Shown here: positions 62,742-64,000 of the stretch, piece after piece
Layout: the number at the start of each line of letters is the position of its first letter
Position numbering within the stretch: position 1 is the first letter of the stretch
Assembly: GCF_030649675.1 (NCBI RefSeq)
Contig: NZ_JAUTDR010000020.1
Span: forward strand, 1-64,000
Direction: 5' to 3'
Origin: Haliea sp. E1-2-M8
GTDB taxonomy: Bacteria > Pseudomonadota > Gammaproteobacteria > Pseudomonadales > Halieaceae
Length of the DNA: 64,000 nt
The notes under the pieces: generated by a model
What the model was told of the DNA's origin: nothing
The model's database searches: none
Seen by the model: only the letters and a program-made list of their open reading frames with translations
Program-made: the position numbers and the translations under genes

Positions 62742-64000
62742 ATGGAATCAACGTGGAATTTTTGGGGACTCGTCCTGGCCCCCTTGCTGATGCTGGTCGG
62801 CGCATGCTCGGACCAGGCTGACCAGGCCCACGCCGCGGCAGCCGCAGTTGCGGAGCCAAAGCAGTATGACCTGGTTCTGGCCAACGGCACCGTGGTTGAT
62901 GGCACGGGTAGCGAAGCTTACCCCGCCGATCTCGGGATAGAAGGCGGACGAATCGTTGCCATTGGCAAGCTGGATAGCGCAGCCGCGGGGCAGGTGATCG
63001 ATGTCAGCGGCAAGGTCGTTGCTCCGGGCTTTATCGACGTGCATTCCCATGCCGACTGGGCCCTGGACGATCCGTCCACGGCGTCAGTCGAAGGTTTCCT
63101 GCGGCAGGGCGTGACGACGAGCGTTTATGGAGTGGACGGTTATCTCGACCTTGAGCACATGCAGCGCTACGCAACGCTTGGCGAGCAGGGTGGCATGGGC
63201 ACGAACTTCATGGCTTACATCGGCCACAACGCCGTGCGCCGGGAAGTGATGGAGCTGGAAAATCGCGAGCCGGATGCAGCCGAGTTGCAACGCATGCAGG
63301 ACCTGGTCAAGGCCGCCATGGATTTTGGTGCGGTCGGCCTCTCCACCGGCCTGATGTATCTGCCGGGCAGCTACGCGAGCACCGAGGAGGTGGTGGCACT
63401 GGCGAAAGTCACCGCGCCCTACGGCGGGGTCTATGACTCGCACGTGCGGGATCCCGCCAAAAACCTGCTGGCATCGCACCAGGAGTGTCTGGACATTGGC
63501 CTCGCGGCCGGTGTGGACCCGCACCCGGGCCACATCAAGGCGGTGGGCGCGGGAAACTTTGGCAAGGGCCCCGCTATTGTTCGCCTGGTAGAAGCCGGTA
63601 TTGCACGCGGGCAGAATGTAACCGTTGATCTGTACCCCTATGATGGCGCCGCCACCGCCCCGGTGATCGCGCTGCTTTATCCCGGTGACGACGAGCGTGG
63701 CAAGGCGCTCAGGCAACGTATGGCAGGCATCATGCGCGACGAGCCTGCGGCAGGGGATACCATGGAGCAACTGACGCAGGATCTGCGTCAGTACTGGCGG
63801 GACACTGCCGGGCAACCGGAGGTTCTGGCACAGACCAGGGCAATCACCGAGGAACCGCCCGAGGGCCTGTATAGCTGGGTCGAAGTAGTGGGCTACCAGT
63901 CGATGCGGATCGTCGTCAGCGAAAACGAGGAGTATGAAGGACGGATGGTCGTAGATCTGGCGGAGGATCTGGGCGTCACCCCGTTCGAACTATATCGTCA
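62742..64000 (+). CDS. N-acyl-D-amino-acid deacylase (D-aminoacylase), lipoprotein, partial
   Basis: The frame is open from the ATG at 62742 to the window end (419 codons visible). It starts with a lipoprotein signal (LLMLVGAC, lipidated Cys about residue 19). An amidohydrolase fold follows: LANGTVVDGTGSEAYPADLG, then the zinc-binding GFIDVHSHADW near residue 97, GLSTGLMYLPGSYAS near residue 200, and a YDSHVRDP segment near residue 228. These match N-acyl-D-amino-acid/N-acyl-D-glutamate deacylases. The C-terminus is beyond the window. It lies 40 bases after the receptor, likely in the same transcript. It would release free D-amino acids in the periplasm. Confidence 0.88.
   Translation, partial: MESTWNFWGLVLAPLLMLVGACSDQADQAHAAAAAVAEPKQYDLVLANGTVVDGTGSEAYPADLGIEGGRIVAIGKLDSAAAGQVIDVSGKVVAPGFIDVHSHADWALDDPSTASVEGFLRQGVTTSVYGVDGYLDLEHMQRYATLGEQGGMGTNFMAYIGHNAVRREVMELENREPDAAELQRMQDLVKAAMDFGAVGLSTGLMYLPGSYASTEEVVALAKVTAPYGGVYDSHVRDPAKNLLASHQECLDIGLAAGVDPHPGHIKAVGAGNFGKGPAIVRLVEAGIARGQNVTVDLYPYDGAATAPVIALLYPGDDERGKALRQRMAGIMRDEPAAGDTMEQLTQDLRQYWRDTAGQPEVLAQTRAITEEPPEGLYSWVEVVGYQSMRIVVSENEEYEGRMVVDLAEDLGVTPFELYR

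Overview
The window looks like a high-GC chromosome segment of an aerobic, heterotrophic gammaproteobacterium. A marine Halieaceae/Cellvibrionales-like (OM60/NOR5) lineage is my best guess, from the many TonB-dependent receptors, the secreted peptidases, the amino-acid catabolic genes and the sulfotransferase-DUF1214 pair. That placement is inference, not proof. I see no rRNA, tRNA, CRISPR array, integrase or insertion sequence.

Layout. 1-2.8 kb: vitamin B12 salvage on the minus strand (btuB, then cobO) under a clear cobalamin riboswitch with its own sigma70-type promoter. 2.9-6.1 kb: DUF501, xdhC, a MocA/MobA-like nucleotidyltransferase and a class I DAHP synthase. 6.2-12.7 kb: a decayed TonB receptor, a lipoprotein zinc metalloprotease, a secreted serine hydrolase and a creatininase-family hydrolase. 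12.8-15.1 kb: a sulfotransferase overlapping a DUF1214 gene. 15.1-21 kb: an Lrp regulator divergent from a fused indolepyruvate ferredoxin oxidoreductase, and a nitronate monooxygenase divergent from a PadR regulator, with two identical inverted repeats between the last two. 21-29.7 kb: threonine, glycine and one-carbon catabolism (tdh, XRE-cupin regulator, SDR, purU, soxB, soxD and a fused soxA-soxG).

29.7-43.7 kb is locus 1 of a duplicated D-amino-acid theme. It holds two serine hydrolases, an enolase-superfamily epimerase (DgcA-like), an AraC regulator, a broken TonB receptor, a DUF819 permease, an N-acyl-D-amino-acid deacylase, a YkvI-type permease, a DUF1611 (DgcN-like) gene missing about 84 residues, an M19 dipeptidase with an altered metal site, and a vestige of a second serine hydrolase. 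43.7-51.4 kb: branched-chain amino-acid metabolism (aminotransferase, the bkd E1alpha-E1beta-E2 operon, its Lrp-type regulator, and a divergent acetolactate synthase large subunit without a small subunit). 51.4-54.3 kb: a YtcJ-type amidohydrolase and a membrane diguanylate cyclase.

54.4-64 kb is locus 2, the intact counterpart. A tight minus-strand operon (serine hydrolase, YkvI permease, DgcN, DgcA) is divergent from a MarR regulator, a large TonB receptor and a lipoprotein D-aminoacylase that runs off the window. Two near-identical 18-bp palindromes, one before marR and one before the receptor, suggest that MarR controls the whole locus. The working model is outer-membrane import of a D-amino-acid-containing peptide or N-acyl compound, periplasmic hydrolysis, inner-membrane uptake, and then D-glutamate N-acetylation (DgcN) and epimerisation (DgcA). 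The full assembly of parts, its duplication, the erosion of one copy and the MarR control are the most novel content here.
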